A DNA stretch of 64,000 nt from Spirochaetota bacterium (GTDB lineage: Bacteria > Spirochaetota > Spirochaetia > Treponematales > UBA12059): assembly GCA_026398615.1 (NCBI GenBank), contig JAPLSN010000021.1, positions 1 through 64,000 of the forward strand, read 5' to 3'. A model generated the notes under the pieces. That model was not told the DNA's origin. It made no database searches and saw only the letters and a list, made by a program, of their open reading frames with translations. The translations under genes were made by a program, and so were the position numbers. Below are positions 9,116-17,835 of the stretch, piece by piece (within the stretch, counting starts at the first letter, position 1; every line of letters starts with the position of its first letter).

Positions 9116-9372
9116 GGAAGCGCTCCCAGCTTGTCGAGCTCCAGGATGTACAGCTTGAGCGTGCTCACGAAGGGGACGAGGGGATATTCGAGATCCTCGA
9201 GCATGCTGACGTGGACGGCGCAACCGCCGACCGCACGGTGTTCGATCACGAATTCGATGGGCTTGGAACTGGGACGGCTCATGAACTCGACGATGGCGTC
9301 GGCCTTGTACTCCCTGCGGTAGTACAGCGGTCCTTCCTTCCTGTTGATGTTCCTGAGTTCCACGACCTTCAT
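9112..9372 (-). CDS. Conserved spirochaetal small protein (86 aa)
   Basis: Small soluble protein with NRKEGPLYYRREYKA near the N-terminus and a leucine-rich C-terminus. I recall similar proteins before tsaE in Treponema, without assigned function. It heads the operon with tsaE, tsaB and the HD-GYP gene and is coupled to tsaE by a 4-nt overlap. There is no Shine-Dalgarno sequence: a promoter with -10 TAGAAT ends 6 nt before the ATG, so the mRNA is probably leaderless. Confidence 0.7.
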   Translation of the reverse strand: MKVVELRNINRKEGPLYYRREYKADAIVEFMSRPSSKPIEFVIEHRAVGGCAVHVSMLEDLEYPLVPFVSTLKLYILELDKLGALP

Positions 9373-9378
9373 TCGGCT

Positions 9379-9408
9379 ATTCTAAGCGCCGGGGGCGAGC
9401 GCCGTCAA
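9379..9408 (-). promoter_or_regulatory. Promoter of the tsaE/tsaB/HD-GYP operon (leaderless geometry)
   Basis: On the minus strand: -35 TTGACG, 18-nt spacer, -10 TAGAAT, then 6 nt to the ATG. The expected transcription start coincides with the start codon. Confidence 0.6.
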
Positions 9409-9451
9409 TAACGGCAGCGGTCGGGATAGCACGGAGGGGCGGTTCGCGGTT

Positions 9452-10540
9452 TCAATCGGTGTAGCCGTAGACCCAGGACAGCACGGCATTGACCGCTTTC
9501 TTGCTGATCCGCGCGAACCGGATGTGCATGATACCGCCGGACTGCATGGACGAGATGCGCACGACCGAGCCGATCGCCGCCTGGATTCCGTCAGCCGCCT
9601 CGAAGGTGATCTTGACCAGGGTGCCGGAGCCGAAGAGCGTGGCGGTCTTGATCGCGCAGCCGCCGGCGGAGATGTCGACGATGGTTCCGTGAATTTCCAG
9701 CTTGTCGACGACGAGACCCTTGCCGGTCTTCCCGCGTTCCTTGGCCGGCACCTGGTGAACCTGGCTGAAGCGGCAGGGCGCGTCGATTTCCCTCCGCAGG
9801 TTGCTCCGGGCGGGCAGGGCCGAGACCGCGTCGCTGTGCTTGAGCACGAGGAGATTGCTGCCGCCCGCGTCCTGGTATCCCGCCGCCCTCGTCGTGAAGG
9901 TATAGCCCTGGTGCGCCTTCCGGTAGAAGAATACGGTCAGCCTGGTTCCCCTCGGGATGCGGACGCCCTCGCCGAATTCGTCGAGGGGCCGTTCCACGCC
10001 CAGGCCTCCCGGCTCGACGATCCTGACCACGGACGGCCGGATGGATTCGTCCGGCGACACGATGGAGAGCGTCGTGTTGCGGTCGAGTTCCCGCGTCGAG
10101 GAGATCGGGCTGCCCTGGATGGCCCGCTGGGTGATACCCTCGCGGATGGAAAAGAGCCGCGCCTTCTCTTCATCGGCGACCGTTTCCGATTCGGAGTGCT
10201 TCTCGATGTACTTGAACGCGTCCCTGAAGAACGAATCGAGCTTCTGCGTGTTCTGGAAGACGAACTCGGGATTCACCGTCCCGATCGCCCGGGCTATGTC
10301 GTTGAGGAATGACACGTCGGCGTCCGGTATACCCCTGCGCCGCGCGGATCGCAGGAAGGAGGTCCTGGACGCGACGGGAGCGCCGGAAAGGGCGTTTCCG
10401 CCCTTTCCCCTGAACGACTTGACCATGTTGAAGAGGATGAGGATGGCGAGGAGTATCCCGACCACGATCATGAATGCCGAGGCGGAACCCGGGTCTCCCC
10501 GGCTCCAGCCCGACTGCGCGGAGAAGACGACGACGTTCAT
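9452..10540 (-). CDS. Membrane-anchored PilZ-domain protein
   Basis: Protein of 362 residues with one N-terminal membrane segment (AFMIVVGILLAILILFNMV, about residues 22-40), a helical region, a YcgR-N-like middle domain and a C-terminal PilZ domain. The PilZ domain has both c-di-GMP-binding elements: the RxxxR-type SNLRRE and the DISAGG motif. It probably links c-di-GMP to flagellar function, since the fliD-flaG-flaB genes lie just upstream in the same direction. ATG overlaps the stop of the preceding 289-residue gene (ATGA). Confidence 0.82.
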   Translation of the reverse strand: MNVVVFSAQSGWSRGDPGSASAFMIVVGILLAILILFNMVKSFRGKGGNALSGAPVASRTSFLRSARRRGIPDADVSFLNDIARAIGTVNPEFVFQNTQKLDSFFRDAFKYIEKHSESETVADEEKARLFSIREGITQRAIQGSPISSTRELDRNTTLSIVSPDESIRPSVVRIVEPGGLGVERPLDEFGEGVRIPRGTRLTVFFYRKAHQGYTFTTRAAGYQDAGGSNLLVLKHSDAVSALPARSNLRREIDAPCRFSQVHQVPAKERGKTGKGLVVDKLEIHGTIVDISAGGCAIKTATLFGSGTLVKITFEAADGIQAAIGSVVRISSMQSGGIMHIRFARISKKAVNAVLSWVYGYTD

Positions 10541-11406
10541 GCGGCCTCCATGGCCAGGGTGACGGCCTTGTAGAACGCGGACATCCGCGGGATAATCTCG
10601 TACTCGACCAAGTCTCCCAGGAGCACGGTGTCCTTGCGTTCGAAGGCGCCCATCATCTCCTTCAGGACCCCGTTGATGGAATCGTAGAAGTCCTTGAGTC
10701 CTCCGCCCGAAGGCCTGATCGACTCGGGGCTGAAACCGCTCCAGGCGAGCGTCGGCAGTATCCGGTTGGTCTTGTTGAACAGCTCGATGAACGCGAGCAC
10801 GTTCCGGACGGCTTCGCCGTCATGGCCCGTCTGCAGCTTGAGCGGTACTTCCGCGAGGAGGGTTTTCTGCAGCTCGAAGGCGGACGCCGCGCCGCGCATC
10901 GCGCGGACGGGGTCGGTCAGTTCGGAGAGACGCTCGTTGAACAGCACTGAAAGCGGCTCGACGGAAGCCCTCGCGCGGGCGCGGGCTTCCGGGGCGGCGG
11001 CGGCTTCGTAGCCGGCCTCGAGTTCGACAAGGTACGACAATTCGTCCGCTTCCACGAGTTCGCCGAAAACGTCCCGGTAGGAGCGCATGGTCGATACGGT
11101 CACTTCGTCGGTCGGGGCCGACCTGGGATCGCCGAGCAGCTTCAGGAATTCGAGTATCGTGGCATAGGATTTGAGCTTGAGTTCCCTCGCGGAAACGCTC
11201 TCCAGTTCGAGCAACCCGGGCCTGTCCGCGCTCCCGTCCCTGAGGGCGGCGATGGCATCGGGGTCGAGTTCCTTGCCGTCGAGCGCAACCCTGATGACGA
11301 TCTCGCCGGAGCGGTCGGCCGTCTCGTCCGCGGCGGCGAGGAGGTCGCCGAGGGTGGCGCACGCCGTTTCCGGGTCATGCGGGGTTCCGTTCAGGGTCAC
11401 GTTCAT
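10537..11406 (-). CDS. Conserved hypothetical protein between fliD and pilZ (289 aa)
   Basis: Acidic, largely helical cytoplasmic protein without a recognised domain. It has an N-terminal ubiquitin-like or beta-rich stretch (about residues 1-60), then a long helical body with conserved aromatic/leucine positions. GGAGG about 7 nt before the ATG supports the start. The position between fliD and pilZ and the coupling to pilZ suggest a flagellar role (chaperone or assembly factor for filament export), but this is inference only. I recall an uncharacterised gene at this place in Treponema. Confidence 0.65.
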   Translation of the reverse strand: MNVTLNGTPHDPETACATLGDLLAAADETADRSGEIVIRVALDGKELDPDAIAALRDGSADRPGLLELESVSARELKLKSYATILEFLKLLGDPRSAPTDEVTVSTMRSYRDVFGELVEADELSYLVELEAGYEAAAAPEARARARASVEPLSVLFNERLSELTDPVRAMRGAASAFELQKTLLAEVPLKLQTGHDGEAVRNVLAFIELFNKTNRILPTLAWSGFSPESIRPSGGGLKDFYDSINGVLKEMMGAFERKDTVLLGDLVEYEIIPRMSAFYKAVTLAMEAA

Positions 11407-11540
11407 GAATGTACCTCCGAAGGCGGTAGTCCGGAATCTATCACAAGGAGCGAAAAAAGGCTACGGAGCCATTTCCGGCGATACCCTGATCATGGATGCG
11501 GGTTTGGCGGAAACGTCCCGCGGGCGGAGGGCGCAGGGAC

Positions 11541-13550
11541 TCACTTGGAATTCTGGTTGCCGAAATTCTCGATGGCGGTCGACGCGCTCTCCATCTGGTT
11601 GAGGGCGCCTTCCATGAGCCCGTACTTGCGCTTGAGCTCGTCCTCCTTGCGGGCGAGCTGCTTGTCCATGTCCTCGATGCGCCGCTTCTGCTCGGTCATC
11701 CGGGAATCGAGAGTCCTGGTTTTCGCCGAGATGATCCCGCCGGTTTCGACGTAGGGCTTGATCGTGGCGTCCAGCCTGAAAGCGACGCCGGCGTCCGAGA
11801 TGAGGTCGCCGTCCGTATCGAACGCGAACAGCTCGCGCACCCTGACGAAATCGTTGAGGAGCGCGGCTTCGAGGGCTTTTTCGTCGATCTCCAGGTAGCC
11901 GCGCAGCTTCGAGGGTTCGTACCCGCCGCCCTGGTTGGACGCATTGGTGGAAATGCCGGTCTGCGCGAGCAGCGCCTGCCCCGATCCCGTGGGGTATGCG
12001 TCCATCATGGTCTTCTGGAGCGAAGAGCGGAGCTGGGAGAGGGTCAGGTCGCCCTGGAACATGCCCTGGCGGTCCTTGTACTTCGTCTTCTCGTCGTCGG
12101 TAAGGTAGGCGATCTCCTCCAGGACCTTGGGATCGTCGCGGGTCAGGACGTTGATCTCGGCCATGATCCTGTTGTAGTTGCCGATCATCTCGATGATGGA
12201 CGTCTTGACCGTCTCCCGGTCCGGTTCGATCCTGAGCTTGACCGGCTTGTCGGCCTGCTCGTGGAGATGGATCGTCACCCCGGGAATGAGGTCGGGGATG
12301 TCGTTCCCTTCGCGGACGACCTCGATGCCGTCCATGACGACGATCGCGTCCCTGGCCGTCCCGATGGGGTTTTTCGGCTTGAAACCGCCCGATTCGTTCG
12401 GGTCGAAGACGCGGATGTCGCGGACTTCGACCTCGCGGTGGGTATTCCGGTTCCTCGCCGCGATGCCGGAGAAATCCCGCGCGTAGTCGGCAAGCCTGAC
12501 GGTCACGGTGACAAAGGATTCGGAATCGGAAACCGGGGGAAGCGGCACGGAGCGCCCGGAGCCGTCCATGAGCGAAAAGACATTGGGATCGTCGACGCGC
12601 GGCGGTATCTCGGGCGGCTTCCATTCCGGGAGATCGGCCGCGCTCGGCGAGCTCTGGATGGTGACGCCCTTGTACGTGACGCTCCCCGTCGGCGGGATGT
12701 CGGGTCCGGCGGGCGCTTGGGGGATGCCCCCGTCATCGGGCCGGCTTTTCGCACGGACCCTGTATTCGAGCACAAGTCCCGCTGACTGGACGGGCGGCTG
12801 GAGCGGCAGCCTGGCTTCGCCACCCGGAGCGACGACGAGGGTTCCGTCCCTGACGGTCACCAGGGTCCGGTCGAGCGGTTTTTCCAGGGGCTTGATCGAG
12901 GATTCCGAGACGGGAATTTCCCGCCTCGAGGAAGAGGTTTTTTCGATGAGACCGACGCTCACGGCCCAGGGTTCCGCGTCCGCCCTGAACGACAGGCGGT
13001 TCTTCGAGCCGGTCTTGAGGGATTCCACGACGATGGTGAGGGTGTCCGAGGTGACGGGTATCACCTGCGCCCTGACGACATCCTTTCCCTTCCGGGTAAG
13101 GGCATCGGAAAAATCGGCGAGCGATCCGCCGCCGTATTTCAGGGAAACCGTCTTGTCGCCCACGGCGAACGCGTAGTCGCCTGCTGGCACTTTCGTGTCC
13201 TTGGGAAGGCGGTCGGACAAGAATCGATCCGCGTCGGCGGTCTGCTTGACGAGGATCGACTTGGTCTGTTCCACGGCTTCACGGGTGGCCGTGCCGGTCA
13301 GCGCGTCCTCGTTCGAGGATTTGGCCACGCGTTCGGAGAAGGGATTCCTGAAGGAAAACAGGATCCTGGCCGATTCGCGGACCGCGGAAAGCCGCATGTT
13401 GACGTCGAGCCAGACGGTTTTCGAAACCTCGTAGGCCTTGAGCTCTTCCGCCGCCTTGTCGCGGGGGATCCGCTCGACCTTCATGAGGTCCTCGATCATC
13501 TTCTCGGTATCGTACTTGCTCTTGACGCCGGGAATGCTCATGTCCGACAT
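11541..13550 (-). CDS. fliD: Flagellar filament capping protein FliD (HAP2)
   Basis: FliD, 669 residues, caps the filament and promotes flagellin polymerisation. The N-terminal D0 helix (MSIPGVKSKYDTEKMIEDLM) and the C-terminal coiled region (LARKEDELKRKYGLMEGALN) match FliD. It is longer than the enterobacterial protein, as spirochaete FliD proteins are, because of an enlarged central domain. The open frame extends 28 residues upstream, but the chosen ATG begins the conserved helix and has GAGG about 10 nt before it. It follows flaG by 89 nt in the same direction. Confidence 0.92.
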   Translation of the reverse strand: MSDMSIPGVKSKYDTEKMIEDLMKVERIPRDKAAEELKAYEVSKTVWLDVNMRLSAVRESARILFSFRNPFSERVAKSSNEDALTGTATREAVEQTKSILVKQTADADRFLSDRLPKDTKVPAGDYAFAVGDKTVSLKYGGGSLADFSDALTRKGKDVVRAQVIPVTSDTLTIVVESLKTGSKNRLSFRADAEPWAVSVGLIEKTSSSRREIPVSESSIKPLEKPLDRTLVTVRDGTLVVAPGGEARLPLQPPVQSAGLVLEYRVRAKSRPDDGGIPQAPAGPDIPPTGSVTYKGVTIQSSPSAADLPEWKPPEIPPRVDDPNVFSLMDGSGRSVPLPPVSDSESFVTVTVRLADYARDFSGIAARNRNTHREVEVRDIRVFDPNESGGFKPKNPIGTARDAIVVMDGIEVVREGNDIPDLIPGVTIHLHEQADKPVKLRIEPDRETVKTSIIEMIGNYNRIMAEINVLTRDDPKVLEEIAYLTDDEKTKYKDRQGMFQGDLTLSQLRSSLQKTMMDAYPTGSGQALLAQTGISTNASNQGGGYEPSKLRGYLEIDEKALEAALLNDFVRVRELFAFDTDGDLISDAGVAFRLDATIKPYVETGGIISAKTRTLDSRMTEQKRRIEDMDKQLARKEDELKRKYGLMEGALNQMESASTAIENFGNQNSK

Positions 13551-13639
13551 GGCGGCAACATACCTCGCTTTACGCGTCTCGGCCCTTGGGAACGCCGGAT
13601 CGCGGTCGTCGCGGCGACGGACGCGCCGCCGCAAGGAGG

Positions 13640-13966
13640 CTAGACCCGCTGGTCGAAGAGGATGCCGAGGACTTCCCGGATCCGTTCGTGAACGTGCTGG
13701 AGCTCTTCGGGCGGGATCTCCTTGATCACCTTATCGGTTTGTGTGTCGATGACTTTGACGACAACCTCTCCGAGTTTTTCGTTGATGCTGAAGGAGAGTC
13801 TCCGGCTGAATGCCGCGCTCACCTGTTCCAGTTCGGAGATGATCGACGCGATCGCGACCGCCTGGTCAGGCTGGGGGCGGGCTTGGGTTTGGGTTTCGGG
13901 CTTTACGAGCTCGAACCTGGGATCAGGTTGCGTCTTGACCGAATTGACGACGGCAGAAACGTCCAT
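13640..13966 (-). CDS. flaG: FlaG family flagellar protein
   Basis: FlaG-family protein of 108 residues. A short disordered N-terminus is followed by the conserved core (LSFSINEKLGEVVVKVID, then KVIKEIPPEEL). FlaG affects filament length in other bacteria. A strong AGGAGG lies a few nt before the ATG, and fliD follows immediately, the usual flaG-fliD order. A terminator lies between it and the upstream flaB gene, so flaG-fliD probably has its own promoter, which I could not identify. Confidence 0.88.
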   Translation of the reverse strand: MDVSAVVNSVKTQPDPRFELVKPETQTQARPQPDQAVAIASIISELEQVSAAFSRRLSFSINEKLGEVVVKVIDTQTDKVIKEIPPEELQHVHERIREVLGILFDQRV

Positions 13967-14147
13967 AACGTTCCTCCTCGATCCTGTCGCCGCCCCGCTT
14001 GCGCGTGGATGCCGGCATGGATCGCGCGAACCGGCGTTCCGGCGTGCGGGCCGTCGGGGTCGCGATATGAATGCTTCCCGAGGCCGATCCGTCGGCTGGG
14101 GAAGGGGGTATCAAGAAGGCGAAAACGGGGCGCGTTCCGCTTCCGCC

Positions 14148-14184
14148 AAAAAAGGATCCGTCGCCGCGGGAAATCCCGCGACGG
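14148..14184 (-). terminator. Rho-independent terminator after flaB
   Basis: On the minus strand a GC-rich hairpin (CCGTCGCGGGA, loop TTT, then TCCCGCG..CGACGG with a small bulge) is followed by six Ts. It lies about 140 nt past the stop of the flaB gene at 14326 and should separate it from flaG-fliD. The remaining sequence between flaB and flaG shows no gene. Confidence 0.6.
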
Positions 14185-14325
14185 CCCGGTACGTGGATTA
14201 GAAAAGATGACGTCCAGAAATCTCTTCTCGTCCGCGCTCGAAACGGGCGGCCGGCACTCTTGCCGGTCCGTTTCCCGGATGCCGATCCGCAAAGGCCGGG
14301 ACGGCATGGGCATGAAAGGAACGGT

Positions 14326-15177
14326 TCAACCGAGGATCTGCATTACCGACTGCGAGCGGGTGTTGGCCTGGGCGAGCATCGCTCCGCCGGCCTGGCTCAG
14401 GATCTGGTTCTTCACGTACTGAACCATCTCGCTGGCCATATCGGTGTCGCGGATGCGGCTTTCGGCAGCCTGCAGGTTTTCGGAAGCCACGGCAACGCCC
14501 TTGGCAGCGGTTTCAAAACGGTTCTGGTAGGCGCCGAGATCGGCGCGCTGCTTGCTGACCGTCCTGAGGGCCGTGTCGAGTCCTCCGATCCACGTGTTCG
14601 CCGTGCCGGTGTTCTCCATGTTGATGCTCTCACCGGATCCCTGGGCGCCCTGGAGCCCGAGGGCCTGGGCACTCATGTTGCCGATGTAGATCTGTTCGGA
14701 CTGGTCCATGTTGGCGCCGACCTGGAACTGCATCGTTTCAACGCCGCCTTCGCGGGCAAACCTGCCCGTGAGCAGGTTCATGCCATTGAACTGGGCGTGG
14801 CTGGCGATCCGGTTGATCTCGTCGACGAGCTGGCTCACCTCGACCTGGATCTGCATCCGGTCTTCGGACGTATACACGCCGTTGGCGCTTTGCACCGCGA
14901 GTTCCCGCATCCTGTGGAGGATGTCCTGCGATTCCTGCAGATACCCTTCCGTGGTCTGGATGAAGGACACGCCATTCTCGATGTTGCGCGTGGCCTGGTT
15001 CAGGCCGCGTACCTGCGAGCGGAGCTTTTCGGAAACGGCGAGGCCGGAGGCATCGTCGCCCGCCCGGTTGATCCTCATGCCCGAGCTCAGTTTTTCCATG
15101 TTCTTGGTGAGCTCTGCCTGGGTGACGTTGAGCGTGCGGCTGGCATACGCCGCGCTCATGTTGTGGTTGATGATCAT
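14326..15177 (-). CDS. flaB: Flagellin FlaB (core filament), copy 1
   Basis: Spirochaete FlaB core flagellin, 283 residues. The D0/D1 N-terminus ([16 protein letters not shown], then [20 protein letters not shown]) and the C-terminal helix ([28 protein letters not shown]) are typical, with the short spirochaete central region. There is no signal peptide; export is by the flagellar type III system. AAGGAGG precedes the ATG by 5 nt. It closely resembles the second flaB upstream, but the variable centre differs, fitting the two or three non-identical FlaB proteins of spirochaete filaments. Confidence 0.95.
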   Translation of the reverse strand: MIINHNMSAAYASRTLNVTQAELTKNMEKLSSGMRINRAGDDASGLAVSEKLRSQVRGLNQATRNIENGVSFIQTTEGYLQESQDILHRMRELAVQSANGVYTSEDRMQIQVEVSQLVDEINRIASHAQFNGMNLLTGRFAREGGVETMQFQVGANMDQSEQIYIGNMSAQALGLQGAQGSGESINMENTGTANTWIGGLDTALRTVSKQRADLGAYQNRFETAAKGVAVASENLQAAESRIRDTDMASEMVQYVKNQILSQAGGAMLAQANTRSQSVMQILG

Positions 15178-15374
15178 ATGACCCTCCTTGAAGGACTTGC
15201 AGACGGCAATCCATTGCCGCCAGTCCCGCGCGCACGAATACGGGGTCGGGAACAAATTCCGCGCCGTTCCCGTCCGTTCGTACCCCGCGCGGCGGGGAGC
15301 GCTTCCGACCGTCTTCAGGTTCGGATGCCCTCTCCGCCCATGCGCGCCGAAGGGTGTTTTTCAAAGATCTCCAA

Positions 15375-15448
15375 CAGGTTGCTGGAAAACATGACGCTTT
15401 TCATCAACCTGCCAAATGCGGACGGCGGGACGTCAGAAACGCCCCGCC
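15375..15448. other. Two inverted repeats between the flaB genes
   Basis: The first dyad (15375-15411) has 7-nt outer arms CAGGTTG/CAACCTG and inner arms GAAAA/TTTTC. The second (15424-15448) pairs GGCGGGACGT with ACGCCCCGCC around a 5-nt loop. The second lies just past the stop of the upstream flaB gene and could act in 3'-end formation or stability, but no T-run follows on the minus strand. Otherwise I see no gene in this ~300-nt gap. Confidence 0.4.
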
Positions 15449-15476
15449 TCGGTTCCGCCGTTTTTACTATACTACC

Positions 15477-16337
15477 TTACTGGAGCAGCTGCAAGACCGT
15501 CTGGGACTTCTGGTTCGCCTGGGCCAGCATGGCGCTCGATGCCTGGACGAGTATCCGGTTCTTCGTGTACTCGACCATTTCGTTGGCCATGTCGGCGTCG
15601 CGGATGCGGCTTTCGGCGGCCTGGAGGTTTTCCGCGCCGACGTCGATCCCCTTGATCGCGTATTCGAGGCGGTTCTGGTAGGCGCCGAGGTCGGCGCGCT
15701 GCTTGCTGACCGACTTGAGGGCGCTGTCCACGATGCCGATGGACAGGTTCGCGTTGTCGGGGCTGTCGAGGGTCATGACGACGTTGTCGCCGATGTTCCT
15801 CACGCCCAGGGCTTTCGCGGTCATGGTGCCGATGAAGACTCGCTCGCGCTGGTCCATGTTGGCGCCGATCTGGAACCACATGGAGCCGGTCACGGCGTTG
15901 GTGCCGGTTTCCCTGGCGAAGCGGCCGGTGAGCAGGTTCATGCCGTTGAACTGGGCGTGACTGGAGATGCGGTCGATCTCGTCGACGAGCTGGCTGACTT
16001 CCACCTGGATCTGCATCCTGTCTTCGGAGGTGTACACGCCGTTGGCGGACTGGACGGAAAGCTCGCGGATGCGCTGCAGGATGTCCTGCGTTTCCTGGAG
16101 ATAGCCTTCGGTCGTCTGGATGAAGGAGATGCCGTCGAGGGCGTTCTTGGACGCGCGATTGAGGCCGCGGATCTGCGAACGCATCTTCTCGGACACCGCG
16201 AGGCCGGAAGCGTCGTCGCCGGCGCGGTTGATGCGCATGCCGGACGCGAGCTTTTCCATGTTCTTGTCGACGTTGATGCCGTTGATGCGCAACTGGCGGT
16301 CGGCGAACATGGCGCTGAGATTGTGATTGATGATCAT
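15477..16337 (-). CDS. flaB: Flagellin FlaB (core filament), copy 2
   Basis: Second FlaB core flagellin, 286 residues, starting [16 protein letters not shown] and ending with the conserved C-terminal helix ([27 protein letters not shown]). AAGGAGG lies about 8 nt before the ATG. A different 5' region and a structured intergenic sequence separate it from the downstream flaB, so the two may be controlled separately. I searched the minus strand upstream for a sigma-28-type promoter (TAAA...CCGATA) and saw no convincing one. Confidence 0.95.
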   Translation of the reverse strand: MIINHNLSAMFADRQLRINGINVDKNMEKLASGMRINRAGDDASGLAVSEKMRSQIRGLNRASKNALDGISFIQTTEGYLQETQDILQRIRELSVQSANGVYTSEDRMQIQVEVSQLVDEIDRISSHAQFNGMNLLTGRFARETGTNAVTGSMWFQIGANMDQRERVFIGTMTAKALGVRNIGDNVVMTLDSPDNANLSIGIVDSALKSVSKQRADLGAYQNRLEYAIKGIDVGAENLQAAESRIRDADMANEMVEYTKNRILVQASSAMLAQANQKSQTVLQLLQ

Positions 16338-16781
16338 GGGTATTCCTCCTTGGAATCTTCTGCGCGGGGCGTCCTTGCTCCGCGGTATTCACGCTTCTTG
16401 CCGGGTCGATCCGGTAATCCGGCCGATCCCCCGCTCTGGTCGTTTCGCCCTGAAACCCCTCCTTCCCCGCACCCGCGGGACCATCGACCGGACTCTATCC
16501 GCGCCCGGGCATCGAAAAACCCTTCAAGAACCCGTCGGGAAAATCCGAAACTGATCATGGGACGGGATATCCGTACGCCTGCGGAAAGATCGTTTTCGCC
16601 CGAACCGGATACCGGCTTCCGCTCTCATTTTCGGACGATTGCACCGCAGACTTGATGGAAAAAACGGGAACCGCCGACTTTCCCGTGCGATTCTTTTCCT
16701 CGATTCCGGAACCGTGGCGTGGTATACTCGCCGTTCCGGTCCCGCCGGCCCCTGTTCCGCCGGAATCCGGGAGGGTGAATC
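16338..16781. other. Divergent intergenic region, flaB / hydrolase
   Basis: No gene seen. It should hold the flaB promoter on the minus strand and the hydrolase promoter on the plus strand. A -10-like TATACT is present at 16723-16728 on the plus strand with only a weak -35. Confidence 0.5.
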
Positions 16782-17699
16782 ATGAAAACAGAGATTTTCC
16801 AGTTTGAAGCCTCCGACGGCGTCGAGCTTTTCGTGCGCGCATGGCTGCCCGAAGGCGCTCCGAAGGCGTGCGTGCTCGTCGCGCACGGCGTGGCCGATCA
16901 CGGGGCCAGGTATGAACGCTTTGCCAAGGTCCTCGTCGGTTCGGGATACGCGGTCTACGCGCCCGACCACCGGGGTCACGGTCAGACCGCGAAGACGGCC
17001 GCTGACCGGGGATATTTCTCCGATGGCGACGGTTTCAGGCGCGTCGTGGACGACTTGCGGGAACTGGCCAGGTCGATCAAGTCGAAAAGCGGGGGCGCCA
17101 AGCTCTTCCTTTTCGGTCATTCCCTCGGCTCCATCCTGGCGCGGTATTTCATCGCGCTCGACTCGGGCGACCTCGCCGGTTGCATCCTCTCCGGTCCGGC
17201 CGACGGCGGCGGCGGGCTCCTCGTGGCCATCGGCGGCTTCCTGGCGGGTATAGGCTGCCTTTTCAGGGGGCGGCGCGCTCCGGCTCCCTTCCTCGACAAG
17301 ATGGTGCTCGGTTCCAACCTGAAACCCTTCGAACCGGCCAGGACGAAACTCGACTGGCTGTCGCGCGACACCGCGGAAGTCGACAAGTACATCGCCGATC
17401 CGCTGTGCGGGTTCGTCTGTTCCTGCGGATTCTTCGCCGACGGCGCGAAGGGCACCCGTTTCGCGAACCGCAGCGCCGCGTCCATATCCCGGACCCTTCC
17501 CATCTACCTGTTCGCGGGTTCGAAGGACTCGCTGGGAGCAGCGAGGGGCTTCGTCGACAGACTTGTCGCGGAGTACAGGGCCGCGGGGATCGCCGATGTC
17601 GAGTCGAAGCTCTACCCGGACGGTCGCCACGAGATGCTCAACGAAACCAACCGGGACGAGGTGATGCGGGACATCGTCGCCTGGCTCGGGCGTCACTGA
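16782..17699 (+). CDS. Alpha/beta hydrolase, monoacylglycerol lipase-like
   Basis: Serine hydrolase of the Hydrolase_4 (S33-like) family, 305 residues. It has the oxyanion-hole HGVADHG motif (about 34-40), YAPDHRGHG, and the nucleophile elbow GHSLGS (Ser about 112); the catalytic His is in YPDGRHEMLNE near the C-terminus. Likely substrates are monoacylglycerols or lysophospholipids, judging by family. No signal peptide. GGGAGGG precedes the ATG by about 6 nt. It stands alone between divergent flaB and pcnB. Confidence 0.85.
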   Translation: MKTEIFQFEASDGVELFVRAWLPEGAPKACVLVAHGVADHGARYERFAKVLVGSGYAVYAPDHRGHGQTAKTAADRGYFSDGDGFRRVVDDLRELARSIKSKSGGAKLFLFGHSLGSILARYFIALDSGDLAGCILSGPADGGGGLLVAIGGFLAGIGCLFRGRRAPAPFLDKMVLGSNLKPFEPARTKLDWLSRDTAEVDKYIADPLCGFVCSCGFFADGAKGTRFANRSAASISRTLPIYLFAGSKDSLGAARGFVDRLVAEYRAAGIADVESKLYPDGRHEMLNETNRDEVMRDIVAWLGRH

Positions 17700-17758
17700 G
17701 CCGCACGCTACCCACCCCCGGCTCCCCTGCCGACGCCGACTGGCCGGGAGCCGCATCC

Positions 17759-17788
17759 TTTACATCGGGGCGGAGGCTCGGATATACT
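17759..17788 (+). promoter_or_regulatory. Promoter of pcnB
   Basis: -35 TTTACA, 18-nt spacer, -10 TATACT. Predicted leader of about 40 nt with AGAGG shortly before the GTG start. Confidence 0.5.
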
Positions 17789-17835
17789 CGGCGGACTCGT
17801 TCCGGTATGTACGCTTCGAAACAATAGAGGTTCCA

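Noticed and set aside
16338-16781. Sigma-28 promoter for flaB
   Set aside because: No TAAA plus CCGATA-like pair at proper spacing could be found on the minus strand.
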